NCBI GenBank assembly: GCA_021153285.1
Contig: JAGKTT010000020.1
Location: forward strand, 1-64,000
Direction: 5' to 3'
Origin: Bacteroidia bacterium
Lineage (GTDB): Bacteria; Bacteroidota; Bacteroidia; Bacteroidales; UBA932
DNA length: 64,000 bases
In this document: one piece after another, positions 1 to 7,756 of the stretch
How positions within the stretch are numbered: position 1 is the first letter of the stretch
Layout of the letters: every line of letters starts with the position of its first letter
Translations under genes and position numbers: made by a program
The notes under the pieces: model-generated
The model's database searches: none
Told to the model about the DNA's origin: nothing
Seen by the model: only the letters and a program-made list of their open reading frames with translations

Positions 1-74
1 TCCGAACAGAGAAGTTAAGCTCACCATCGCCGATGGTACTGCCCCACCAGGTGGGAGAGTAGGTAGCTGCCACT
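1..74 (+). rRNA. rrf: 5S ribosomal RNA, 3' part
   Basis: The window opens inside a 5S rRNA gene. The conserved loop GAAGTTAAGC and the 3' segment GGTGGGAGAGTAGG are both present, followed by the closing strand and a T run. The 5' third lies outside the window. It is presumably the last gene of an rrn operon to the left, which cannot be seen here. Confidence 0.93.
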
Positions 75-84
75 TTTTCATACG

Positions 85-119
85 ACACCCTGTCATCATA
101 CGATGACGGGGTGTTTTCG
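85..119 (+). terminator. Terminator after 5S rRNA
   Basis: A 13-bp stem (85-97 with 102-114 region: ACACCCTGTCATC / GATGACGGGGTGT) with a very short loop is followed by TTTTCGTTTTG. This is a rho-independent-type hairpin placed directly after the 5S gene. Confidence 0.85.
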
Positions 120-173
120 TTTTGTTTGGCAGACAGTTTGAATCATCAGTGACAGATTTTTAAACGAACTGCT

Positions 174-611
174 ATGTTTTATAATTTTTTGTTTCCTCAG
201 TATCTCAGAGGGAAGGGAGTTTCTCTACTGATTCTTGTTGTCAGAGTTGTATTCGGTATTCTCTTTTTTACACACGGTCTTGACAAGATGATCCATTTCA
301 ATGATCTGCTCAATGACTATCCAAGTGTTCTTGGCTTTGGAAGCTATATGACCTTGATGGTAACTGTTTTCTGTGAATTCTGTTGCTCACTTTTTTTGAT
401 TGCTGGACTTCTTGTCAGGTTAATGACTGTTCCGATGATCATAGCTATGGGTGTAGCTTTCTTTGATATTCACGATGCTATTTTGCCGGAAGGTGAATTA
501 GCTTTGATATATTTGATTGTATTTATAATTCTTTTCATTACAGGTCCAGGATGTTTCTCTCTAGACTATCTTATCGATCGCAAAGTACAGGATGAAAAGA
601 ATAAACAGTAA
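174..611 (+). CDS. DoxX family membrane protein
   Basis: This is a 145-residue hydrophobic protein with about four membrane segments (roughly residues 18-36, 56-80, 83-102 and 108-127) and the early motif FTHGLDKM. That motif resembles the conserved G-x-x-K stretch in the first helix of DoxX/DoxD-type proteins. DoxX proteins are small inner-membrane proteins, often linked to redox or stress functions, but the role of this one is unknown. The gene stands alone between the rRNA terminator and a convergent operon. The ATG was chosen because no upstream in-frame start fits after the 5S terminator. Confidence 0.8.
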   Translation: MFYNFLFPQYLRGKGVSLLILVVRVVFGILFFTHGLDKMIHFNDLLNDYPSVLGFGSYMTLMVTVFCEFCCSLFLIAGLLVRLMTVPMIIAMGVAFFDIHDAILPEGELALIYLIVFIILFITGPGCFSLDYLIDRKVQDEKNKQ

Positions 612-616
612 TAAAT

Positions 617-655
617 AAAGGTGCGTTCAACAAAGTTGAACGCACCTTTAAATTG
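617..655. terminator. Bidirectional terminator between convergent genes
   Basis: A 15-bp perfect stem (617-631 with 635-649, AAAGGTGCGTTCAAC and its complement) has a 3-nt loop. A-rich sequence lies on one side and T-rich sequence on the other, so it can serve both the DoxX gene (plus) and the DUF1015 gene (minus). Confidence 0.85.
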
Positions 656-668
656 TTTTTATTGGCCT

Positions 669-1907
669 TTATGAAAGCTTGTGTATTGCGAGACCACTGC
701 GGAGCTTAGGCTCGAACCAAGTGGTCTTAGGAGGCATAATATTGCCTGAATCCGCGATGTCCACGAGCTGTTTCATTGAAACCGGATAGAGAGCAAAGGC
801 AACCTTCATCTCACCGCTGTCTACGCGGCGTGAGAGTTCGCCAAGTCCACGGATACCACCTACGAAGTCGATTCTCTTATCTGTACGGAGATCCTTGATA
901 CCAAGAATCTTGTCAAGGACAAGATTAGAGAGGATGGTTACGTCAAGGACACCGATCGGGTCATTGTCATCGTAACGTCCTTCTTTAGCTGTCATAGAGT
1001 ACCATTTTCCGTCGAGATACATTGAAAATTCGTGGAGCCTTTCTGGCTTGTAGATCTCTGTGCCTTCTTCCTTTACATCGAAATCTTCAGAAATTGCAGC
1101 GATAAGCTGCTCTGGAGTGAGACCGTTCAGGTCTTTGACTACACGGTTATAGTCGATGATCTTGAGGTGGCTGTCTGGGAATGCCACTGTCATAAACCAG
1201 TTATATTCCTCATTTCCTGTATGCTCTGGATTAGCAGCTTTCTTTTCTGCTCCTACGAGGGCAGCTGCTGCTGTACGGTGATGTCCGTCCGCTACATAGA
1301 ATGCCGGAATCTCAGCGAAAATCTCTGTAATTCTATCAATGTCTGCCTGGTCGTCGATTACCCAGAAGTGGTGGCCGAATCCGTCAGCCGCTGTGAAATC
1401 ATACTCAGGCTCGCCTACGATATACTTGTTGACGATCGCATCGATCTCTTCATTGTCAGGATATGAGAAGAATACTGGCTCGATATTGGCGTCCTGGATG
1501 CGGACGTGGATCATACGGTCCTCTTCCTTATCCTTTCTTGTGAGCTCGTGCTTCTTGATCTTGCCTTCAGCGTAGTCATCGGTATGAGCGCAGACAACCA
1601 GTCCGTACTGTGTACGGCCATCCATTGTCTGAGCATATACATAATAGTATGGCTTTTCATCCTGTACAAGCCAACCTTTCTCCTGCCAGCATTTGAAGTT
1701 CTCTACAGCTTTGTCATATGCAGGCTGACTGTGCTCGTCAATGATAGGGTCGAAGTCAATTTCAGGCTTTGTAATGTGCAGAAGAGATTTTTCACCTGCT
1801 TCGGCCTTGGCTTCCACTGAATTGAGGACGTCGTATGGTCTTGCAGCTACTTCCTCTACATACTGCTTTGGCGGGCGTATTGCCGCGAATGGTTTAACTC
1901 TTACCAT
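669..1907 (-). CDS. DUF1015 family protein in the serine cluster
   Basis: This 412-residue protein has the DUF1015 layout, including the hallmark ADGHHRTAAAA near residue 208. The DGHHR motif is also typical of ParB/sulfiredoxin-like folds, which include free-serine kinases (SbnI, SerK). The gene is the last of a minus-strand cluster after serC and serA, 47 nt behind serA. That placement suggests a role in serine or phosphoserine metabolism. No phosphoserine phosphatase (SerB) gene is seen in the cluster. A serine kinase or phosphatase-like role is an inference from motif and neighbours; the family name is the safe call. Confidence 0.85.
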   Translation of the reverse strand: MVRVKPFAAIRPPKQYVEEVAARPYDVLNSVEAKAEAGEKSLLHITKPEIDFDPIIDEHSQPAYDKAVENFKCWQEKGWLVQDEKPYYYVYAQTMDGRTQYGLVVCAHTDDYAEGKIKKHELTRKDKEEDRMIHVRIQDANIEPVFFSYPDNEEIDAIVNKYIVGEPEYDFTAADGFGHHFWVIDDQADIDRITEIFAEIPAFYVADGHHRTAAAALVGAEKKAANPEHTGNEEYNWFMTVAFPDSHLKIIDYNRVVKDLNGLTPEQLIAAISEDFDVKEEGTEIYKPERLHEFSMYLDGKWYSMTAKEGRYDDNDPIGVLDVTILSNLVLDKILGIKDLRTDKRIDFVGGIRGLGELSRRVDSGEMKVAFALYPVSMKQLVDIADSGNIMPPKTTWFEPKLRSGLAIHKLS

Positions 1908-1954
1908 AATTTATAGATTCTCACGGCCCCTGACAGGGCCTCAGAATTACATTA

Positions 1955-2866
1955 CTATTTATTTACCTGGAATTTAGTGCAGCCTGTCGCGAAATAGTTC
2001 ACGATCTGGTTGGCTGCTGCAAGTCCTGCGTTGATATTGGCCTCTGCTGTCTCTGCTCCCTGCTTCTTAGGTGTGGCGAAAATCTGCTTGCCGTACTTCT
2101 CCTTGAGCTCAGCATAAGCGACAGGAGCAATGTCGGTTGCATATTTGAGGTCCGCTCTTTCTGCAAGTGCTTTGTCGAGTCCTTCCTCGCAGATGATTTC
2201 CTTACGCGCTGTATTGATGAGGCAGCCGCCCTTAGGCATCTTGGAAAGGAGGTCGTAACCTATCATTCCCTTGGTCTCAGGAGTAGCAGGAATGTTCACT
2301 GATACGTAGTTTGACTTGCTGTACAGTTCTTCGATGGTAGGAACTGTATTCCAGCCCTGATGCTTTTCTGCAGGCTGAGGAGCGAGGACGATCACGTTCA
2401 TTCCCAGACCGGCTGCTTTCTTGGCTACAAGCTGACCGATGTTTCCGAATCCCTGGATACCCATAGTCTTGCCGCTGAGCTCACATCCTGTTCCTGGATT
2501 GAACTGATTGCGTGACATATAGATCATAAGGCCGAGAGCAAGTTCTGCTACAGCATTCGAGTTCTGGCCTGGAGTGTTCATAGCCACGATGCCGCGCTCT
2601 GTGCAGGAAGGAAGGTCGAGATTGTCATAACCGGCACCAGCACGTACGACGATCTTCAGCTGTTTTGCGGCAGCCACTACATCTGCTGTCACCTTGTCAG
2701 AACGCACGATAAGAGCGTCAGCGTCAGCTACTGCTTCGAGGAGCTGCTCTTTTTCTGTATATTTCTCAAGGAGTGCAAGCTCGTGACCTGCTCCTTCTAC
2801 GATTTCGCGAATGCCGTTCACAGCTGCTGCTGCAAAAGGCTTCTCTGTTGCTACCAGTATTTTCAT
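1955..2866 (-). CDS. serA: D-3-phosphoglycerate dehydrogenase (short form)
   Basis: SerA oxidises 3-phosphoglycerate to 3-phosphohydroxypyruvate with NAD, the first step of serine synthesis. The 303-residue protein has the D-isomer-specific 2-hydroxyacid dehydrogenase fold. Visible are RAGAGYDNLD, the nucleotide-binding GFGNIG, and NTARKE, which carries the substrate Arg. It lacks the C-terminal ACT domain of longer SerA forms, so no serine feedback site is visible. Where most relatives have the catalytic His (TPHxG), this one reads TPKKQG, a Lys substitution. The gene lies between serC (upstream) and DUF1015 (downstream) on the minus strand, and the pathway context supports the call. Confidence 0.9.
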   Translation of the reverse strand: MKILVATEKPFAAAAVNGIREIVEGAGHELALLEKYTEKEQLLEAVADADALIVRSDKVTADVVAAAKQLKIVVRAGAGYDNLDLPSCTERGIVAMNTPGQNSNAVAELALGLMIYMSRNQFNPGTGCELSGKTMGIQGFGNIGQLVAKKAAGLGMNVIVLAPQPAEKHQGWNTVPTIEELYSKSNYVSVNIPATPETKGMIGYDLLSKMPKGGCLINTARKEIICEEGLDKALAERADLKYATDIAPVAYAELKEKYGKQIFATPKKQGAETAEANINAGLAAANQIVNYFATGCTKFQVNK

Positions 2867-2882
2867 ATGTGGTTAAATTAAT

Positions 2883-2907
2883 ATCCCCGGTCAAGCCGGC
2901 CGGGGAT
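2883..2907. repeat. GC-rich palindrome between serC and serA
   Basis: ATCCCCGG (2883-2890) pairs with CCGGGGAT (2900-2907) around a short GC-rich loop containing CAAGCCGG. A similar CCCCGG..GGCCGG palindrome recurs at 50309-50354, so this may be a dispersed repeat as well as an intercistronic hairpin. Confidence 0.55.
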
Positions 2908-2912
2908 GATGA

Positions 2913-3986
2913 TTATTTCTTTAATGCTTCAAATTCCTTCATACAGTCAACGAGTGCCTGAACGCTTTCCTTAGGACAAGCATTGTAGATGGATGCACGG
3001 AAACCGCCCACAGATCTGTGACCCTTGATGCCGACCATACCGCGCTCCTTTGCGAATGCCATAAACTCGTCCTGGAGAGCCTCGTAGCCAGGAGCCATAA
3101 CAAAGCAAACGTTCATAAGAGAACGGTCTTCCTTTGCTGCTGTACCCACGAACAGAGGGTTGCGGTCGATTTCATCATAAAGGATGGCAGCCTTCTCCTG
3201 ATTCATCTTGTAGACAGCCTCTACACCGCCCATTTCCTTAACCCATTTGAGGGTCTCGTTCATAACGAAGATAGAGAATACCGGAGGAGTATTGAACATT
3301 GAACCGCCGTCTATGTGTGTCTGGAGGTTAAGCATTGTAGGAACATAACGGCTTACCTTGCCGAGAAGATCCTTCTTCACGATGAAGAAAGTGACACCTG
3401 CAGGACCTACGTTCTTCTGAGCACCACCATAGATCATAGCATACTTGCTGACGTCTACAGGGCGGCTCATAATGTCAGATGACATATCTGCGATGAGCGG
3501 AACAGGACAGTCGATATCCTCGTGAAGCTCAGTACCGTAGATGGTATTGTTGGTAGTCACGTGGAAGTAGTCGAGATCGGCAGGGATTTCGTAACCCTTT
3601 GGAATATAATTGAATGTGGTTTCAGCTGAAGAAGCTACTGCGTAAGCGTTGCCGAGTCCCTTTGCCTCTTTCAATGCCTTCTTTGCCCAAACGCCTGTTT
3701 CAAGATAACCAGCCTTGTTCTCGAGGAAATTCATTGCAACATAGAGGAAGCCGAGACTTGCACCGCCACCGAGGAATACTACCTCGTGAGTGTCAGGAAT
3801 ATTGAGGAGTTCCTTCCAGAGAGCGCGGCATTCATCCATTACGGCATCCCACTCCTTTGATCTGTGTGAAACGCAGATTACCGGCATACCGGTTCCGGCA
3901 AAATCCTTAAGAGCATCGATAGCCTTGTCTACAGCCTGCTGTGGCAGTACGCAAGGGCCAGCATTGAAATTGTGTACTTTTTTCAT
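2913..3986 (-). CDS. serC: Phosphoserine aminotransferase
   Basis: SerC is a PLP enzyme that transaminates 3-phosphohydroxypyruvate with glutamate to give phosphoserine. It can also act in pyridoxine synthesis. The 357-residue protein starts with the signature HNFNAGPCVLP and carries the PLP-lysine motif GGAQKNVGPAG near residues 188-198. KGHRSVGGFRAS near the C-terminus is the phosphate-binding motif of the family. The length is normal. It is the first gene of the minus-strand serC-serA-DUF1015 group, with a 56-nt gap to pyrI upstream. Confidence 0.96.
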   Translation of the reverse strand: MKKVHNFNAGPCVLPQQAVDKAIDALKDFAGTGMPVICVSHRSKEWDAVMDECRALWKELLNIPDTHEVVFLGGGASLGFLYVAMNFLENKAGYLETGVWAKKALKEAKGLGNAYAVASSAETTFNYIPKGYEIPADLDYFHVTTNNTIYGTELHEDIDCPVPLIADMSSDIMSRPVDVSKYAMIYGGAQKNVGPAGVTFFIVKKDLLGKVSRYVPTMLNLQTHIDGGSMFNTPPVFSIFVMNETLKWVKEMGGVEAVYKMNQEKAAILYDEIDRNPLFVGTAAKEDRSLMNVCFVMAPGYEALQDEFMAFAKERGMVGIKGHRSVGGFRASIYNACPKESVQALVDCMKEFEALKK

Positions 3987-4042
3987 TTTTATGTGGTTTT
4001 AAAATTTTGTAATCAAAATCGCGCTAAAGATAACGATTTAAT

Positions 4043-4495
4043 TTAAAATATGTGTTTTGAGTCGGTTATTTTTTCGCAATAGTGGCATAAAAGTGAAATT
4101 TCGTTACCGTTGTCAATCGTCTTGAACCAAGTCTTGATCGGCTGGTGGTTTGTGACGCATTTCGGGTTGCGGCATTTGGCTACTCCGTGGATCTCCTCCG
4201 GCATTACAAGCTTCTTCTTCTCCACTACCTTGAAATCCCGGATTACATTGACTGTAGCTTTAGGAGCGATCAGAGCCAGTTTGTTCAGCTCATCATCTTC
4301 GAAGAATTTGTCTGCGATCTTGATGATACCCTTCTTTCCGAAGAATTTGCTGGTGAGGTTGATTCCGATAGTGATCTGATTTTCAATGCCTTTCAGATTC
4401 AGTATGTCGAGAGCCTTATATACGTTTTCAGCGGGTATATGGTCCAATACGGTACCATTCTCCAATGCGCTTACTACCAATTGTTTATGTGTCAT
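4043..4495 (-). CDS. pyrI: Aspartate carbamoyltransferase regulatory chain
   Basis: PyrI is the allosteric (CTP/ATP-binding) chain of aspartate transcarbamoylase. The 150-residue protein has an N-terminal nucleotide-binding domain and a C-terminal zinc domain. The four zinc cysteines sit in C-x4-C (CRNPKC) and C-x2-C (CHYC) spaced as in the E. coli protein. The gene follows pyrB with a 12-nt gap on the same strand, the usual order for the holoenzyme genes. Confidence 0.95.
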   Translation of the reverse strand: MTHKQLVVSALENGTVLDHIPAENVYKALDILNLKGIENQITIGINLTSKFFGKKGIIKIADKFFEDDELNKLALIAPKATVNVIRDFKVVEKKKLVMPEEIHGVAKCRNPKCVTNHQPIKTWFKTIDNGNEISLLCHYCEKITDSKHIF

Positions 4496-4507
4496 AATCC
4501 TTCTGTT

Positions 4508-5410
4508 TTACCTATAACCTAGAAGATAGCTTATTATAGCCATACGTACATAGAGTCCGTTTTCTGCCTGCTTGAAATAATATGCGTAAGGGGTGTCGTC
4601 CACATCCTGATCGATCTCAGTAACTCTTGGCAGCGGATGCAGGATCTTCATATTGTCCTTTACATTTCCCAGCATCGACGCATTGAGGGTATATACGTCC
4701 TTTACTCTTTCGTATTCCATCGGATCTGTGAATCTCTCTTGCTGAACTCGGGTCATATACAGGATGTCGCAGTCATTCAGATGTTCATTCAGAGATGAGG
4801 TCTCTATATATTCAATGCCTCTTCTGTCCAGAAAGTCCTTGTATTCCTTCGGCATCTTCAGCTCCTCGGGAGATGTAAAGATGAATTTAGGGCTGAAATG
4901 TGACATAGCCTGAAGAAGGGAATGGGTGGTGCGGCCATATTTGAGGTCGCCTACCATATTGATGGTCAATCCTTCAAGGGTTCCCTGTGTCTGCAGTATC
5001 GAATAAAGGTCCAGAAGTGTCTGGGACGGATGCTGGTTAGCACCGTCTCCGGCATTCACGACCGGTACTGTAGCCACTTCGGATGCATATCTCGAACTTC
5101 CTTCCAGCGGGTGACGCATTACGATCATATCCACATAATTGTTCACCATCTTTATGGTATCCTTGAGGGTTTCGCCCTTGCTCTGACTTGTGTTGCTGGC
5201 ATCAGAGAAACCTATGACCTTGGCACCCAGACGGTTGATCGCTGTCTCGAAACTTAGTCTCGTTCTTGTCGAGGGCTCGAAGAAGAGGCTGGCTATCACT
5301 TTGCCTTCCAGAAAGTTCTGTACCTTGTTCTGCTCGAACTCCTTTGCAGTCTCCAGCACGTGGAGAATCTCCTCCTTGCTGAAGTCGCGGATTGAAATCA
5401 AACTTTTCAT
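4508..5410 (-). CDS. pyrB: Aspartate carbamoyltransferase catalytic chain
   Basis: PyrB condenses carbamoyl phosphate with aspartate, the committed step of pyrimidine synthesis. The 300-residue protein shows the carbamoyl-phosphate motif FFEPSTRTRLSFE near residues 43-55, HPSQTLLD in the middle and HPLPR near the C-terminus, all diagnostic of the catalytic trimer. It starts 3 nt after the yigZ stop and is followed by pyrI, which implies one transcript, yigZ-pyrB-pyrI. Confidence 0.97.
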   Translation of the reverse strand: MKSLISIRDFSKEEILHVLETAKEFEQNKVQNFLEGKVIASLFFEPSTRTRLSFETAINRLGAKVIGFSDASNTSQSKGETLKDTIKMVNNYVDMIVMRHPLEGSSRYASEVATVPVVNAGDGANQHPSQTLLDLYSILQTQGTLEGLTINMVGDLKYGRTTHSLLQAMSHFSPKFIFTSPEELKMPKEYKDFLDRRGIEYIETSSLNEHLNDCDILYMTRVQQERFTDPMEYERVKDVYTLNASMLGNVKDNMKILHPLPRVTEIDQDVDDTPYAYYFKQAENGLYVRMAIISYLLGYR

Positions 5411-5413
5411 ATC

Positions 5414-6028
5414 TTATAATTCTTCAATATTACATCCTTCCACATCTCCCATACGTTCGAGGAATGTGTCCACCATCGACAGACGCACGCTCGTATCCAG
5501 ACTGCATTCCATATCGAATTTCTGATTCTTCTGCTCCAGTCCCATATCCTTCATAACCTTCATCACTCCGTTCATATTCAGGTAACCGAAGTGCACTCGG
5601 AACATTCTGGATGCAATCTTTTCGATGATTTCCGCATTGGCCAGGGCGTCTGCAGTAGAGGTCTTGTATGCCCGTATGAGTCCCGGAATGCCTAGCTTGA
5701 TGCCGCCGAAATATCTGACCACTACCACGAGGATATCGCTCAAGCCGCAAGAGTCGATCTGACCCAATACAGGCCTGCCGGACGATCCAGAAGGTTCACC
5801 GTCATCATTGGCGCGGAACTTGTCTCCCATATATCCCAGACGATATGCATATACGTGATGTCTTGCATCGTAGTATTCCTTCTTGAGTGCCGCTACGATC
5901 TCTTTTACTTCTTCCTCTGTTTCAACGGGATAAGCGTGGGCAATGAATCGGCTTCCATTGTCCTTGAACAGCCCCTTAGACTCGGCTGCAATGCTTTTGT
6001 AAGAATCCTGGATCTGTGTTGTGTCCAT
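5414..6028 (-). CDS. YigZ/IMPACT (UPF0029) family protein
   Basis: A protein of about 204 residues with the N-terminal UPF0029/IMPACT domain. Visible are HHVYAYRLG, DDGEPSGSSGRPVLGQI and VVVVRYFGGIKLG, the three strongest motifs of the YigZ family, followed by a short C-terminal domain. The cellular role of YigZ is not settled; relatives are linked to translation or stress. An upstream TTG would add four residues, but the ATG at 6028 gives the family-typical start. The gene leads the yigZ-pyrB-pyrI operon, with 3 nt before pyrB. Confidence 0.9.
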   Translation of the reverse strand: MDTTQIQDSYKSIAAESKGLFKDNGSRFIAHAYPVETEEEVKEIVAALKKEYYDARHHVYAYRLGYMGDKFRANDDGEPSGSSGRPVLGQIDSCGLSDILVVVVRYFGGIKLGIPGLIRAYKTSTADALANAEIIEKIASRMFRVHFGYLNMNGVMKVMKDMGLEQKNQKFDMECSLDTSVRLSMVDTFLERMGDVEGCNIEEL

Positions 6029-6112
6029 ACCGAAAATCAAAAATAATGAATTTTCATAGAAAAATAAAACAATTATTGCACTTTCTTTACAACCTTATCT
6101 TTATGTCAATTT

Positions 6113-6147
6113 TTTGTGCGTGCAGAAAGAAAATTTTACTAACTTTG
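6113..6147 (+). promoter_or_regulatory. Bacteroidetes-type promoter
   Basis: TAACTTTG at 6140-6147 matches the TAnnTTTG -7 box. TTTG at 6113-6116 could be the -33 element, but the 23-nt spacing is a little long. It lies about 58 nt before the next gene, in a divergent intergenic region. Confidence 0.5.
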
Positions 6148-6204
6148 GCTTCGCTTCCGCAGAATGTGGAGGCATTTTTATGCATAATTCAATTCTAACT
6201 GACT

Positions 6205-6741
6205 ATGATTCTGAAATATAGAGTTTCACTCCCGGGTATAAAGGGATTTGCTAGAGTTTACGAGGTGAAAGGAAATGCCTCATTGTACAGTTTCCACAAA
6301 CAGATGAGGGCAGATATGGATTTCCCTCAGGATCAGGTAGTGCTTTTCAAGGCATTCGACAAAGATGGTGAAGTGGCAGCCCGTTATAGTGTCTTTCAGG
6401 ATTTCGGTTTCGGAACAATTGACAGTGTGACTGCAGAACAGTGTCACAAGAGGGGTGAGGATAAATTCATATATTTCTATGACACTACGAATGTCAAAAG
6501 CGTGATCATTACCTTCGAGGGTACTGCAGATGAGCGTAGAAATGTGATCTATCCGCTCCTCGTAGAGACCAAGGGACCTAATCCGATCGAGTTCGAGAAC
6601 GGCTATGTGGCATTCGAGGACCTTCCGGACGATAAGAAGAAAAATCCAGATGATGATGACTTCGATGACGATGATGTGGATGTGGACGAGGACGCTGATG
6701 ATGAGACAGAAGAAATCTATGGAGAAGATGATGATGAATAG
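6205..6741 (+). CDS. pRiA4b ORF-3-like family protein with acidic tail
   Basis: This 178-residue protein resembles the plasmid pRiA4b ORF-3 / IS1096 TnpR-passenger family, with YRVSLPGIKGFARVYEV at the start and YDTTNVKSVIITFEG in the middle. Members are soluble and of unknown function. In Bacteroidales they often sit upstream of miaA, as here. The last 35 or so residues are almost all Asp/Glu (DDDDFDDDDVDVDEDADDE), a disordered, strongly acidic tail. Despite the family name there is no sign of a mobile element around it. Confidence 0.75.
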   Translation: MILKYRVSLPGIKGFARVYEVKGNASLYSFHKQMRADMDFPQDQVVLFKAFDKDGEVAARYSVFQDFGFGTIDSVTAEQCHKRGEDKFIYFYDTTNVKSVIITFEGTADERRNVIYPLLVETKGPNPIEFENGYVAFEDLPDDKKKNPDDDDFDDDDVDVDEDADDETEEIYGEDDDE

Positions 6742-6776
6742 CGTGGTGATCGCCCGTTGATTCTCATTCGATTATA

Positions 6777-6812
6777 AAATATGCCTGCTGCGTCCGTACA
6801 GCAGGCATTTTA
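6777..6812 (+). terminator. Hairpin terminator before miaA
   Basis: ATGCCTGCTG (6781-6790) pairs with CAGCAGGCAT (6799-6808), flanked by A-rich and TTTT sequence. It lies between the acidic protein gene and miaA, so miaA probably has its own start or depends on read-through. Confidence 0.75.
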
Positions 6813-6838
6813 AGTAAATGATTTAATATCAATATTCT

Positions 6839-7756
6839 ATGCGTCGACGGCTGCTGATAATATTGGGCCCTACTGCAGTGGGCAAGACTGATTATAGTAT
6901 AGAAATTGCACTCAAGTACGGGTCGCCTGTGATTTCCTGTGATTCGCGCCAGATTTATAAGGAAATGTCCATCGGAACAGCTGTACCGTCGCAGGATCAG
7001 CTCTCTGCCGTCAAGCATTATTTCATTCACTCTCACACTGTCACAGAATTATATACTGCCGGCAAGTATGAACTCGAAGCCCTTGATCTTATCAACCGTC
7101 TTTTCGATGAGGGGCACGAAACTCTTGTGATGGCGGGAGGTTCAGGGTTTTATGTGGATGCTCTGGTCAATGGACTGGATGATTTTCCTTCCGCTGACCT
7201 GCAGCTTCGAGATGAACTGATGAACCGTCTGCGTGAAGAGGGCGTGGAGTCTCTCAGAATGGAACTGCAGAAGCTTGATCCTGAGAGTTATGCAACAATT
7301 GATATCGCGAACGGTCAAAGGGTGGTCCGCGCTCTCGAAGTCTGTATTATGACAGGCCGACCATTCTCTTCCTTCAAGACCTCTCAGAATAAGAAAAGGA
7401 ACTTTGAAGTGGAGAAGATAGGTCTGACAAGGCCACGGGATGTACTTTATGACCGTATCAACCGCCGTGTCCTGCAGATGGTTGATGATGGACTTGTAGA
7501 AGAAGTCCGCTCTTTGGTACAATATCGTGAACTGGCTGCACTTCAGACGGTCGGTTATAAGGAAATCTTTGACTGGATGGACTTTGAAGCTGGACTTGTA
7601 TCGACCGAAGGATGGGGACCGACCTCGCCTGGAGATGGTCCTGTCACTTCACTGGAACGTGCTGTGGAACTTATACAGCGCAACACCAGACGCTATGCCA
7701 AGCGCCAGATGTCTTACTGGGGAAGGGATAAGGAAATACGGTGGATGGAAATTTAA
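6839..7756 (+). CDS. miaA: tRNA dimethylallyltransferase
   Basis: MiaA transfers a dimethylallyl group to A37 of tRNAs that read codons starting with U. The 305-residue protein has the P-loop GPTAVGKTDYS at residues 10-20, ISCDSRQIYKEM, which contains the catalytic Asp, and the later GGSGFYVDALVNG and QTVGYKE motifs. The length is normal. The 3' end overlaps the convergent recQ gene by 4 nt. Confidence 0.96.
   Translation: MRRRLLIILGPTAVGKTDYSIEIALKYGSPVISCDSRQIYKEMSIGTAVPSQDQLSAVKHYFIHSHTVTELYTAGKYELEALDLINRLFDEGHETLVMAGGSGFYVDALVNGLDDFPSADLQLRDELMNRLREEGVESLRMELQKLDPESYATIDIANGQRVVRALEVCIMTGRPFSSFKTSQNKKRNFEVEKIGLTRPRDVLYDRINRRVLQMVDDGLVEEVRSLVQYRELAALQTVGYKEIFDWMDFEAGLVSTEGWGPTSPGDGPVTSLERAVELIQRNTRRYAKRQMSYWGRDKEIRWMEI

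Noticed and set aside
6205..6741. Mobile-element passenger gene suggested by the IS1096/pRiA4b family name
   Set aside because: No transposase, terminal inverted repeats or target duplication are seen around it. The miaA neighbourhood is typical for chromosomal members.
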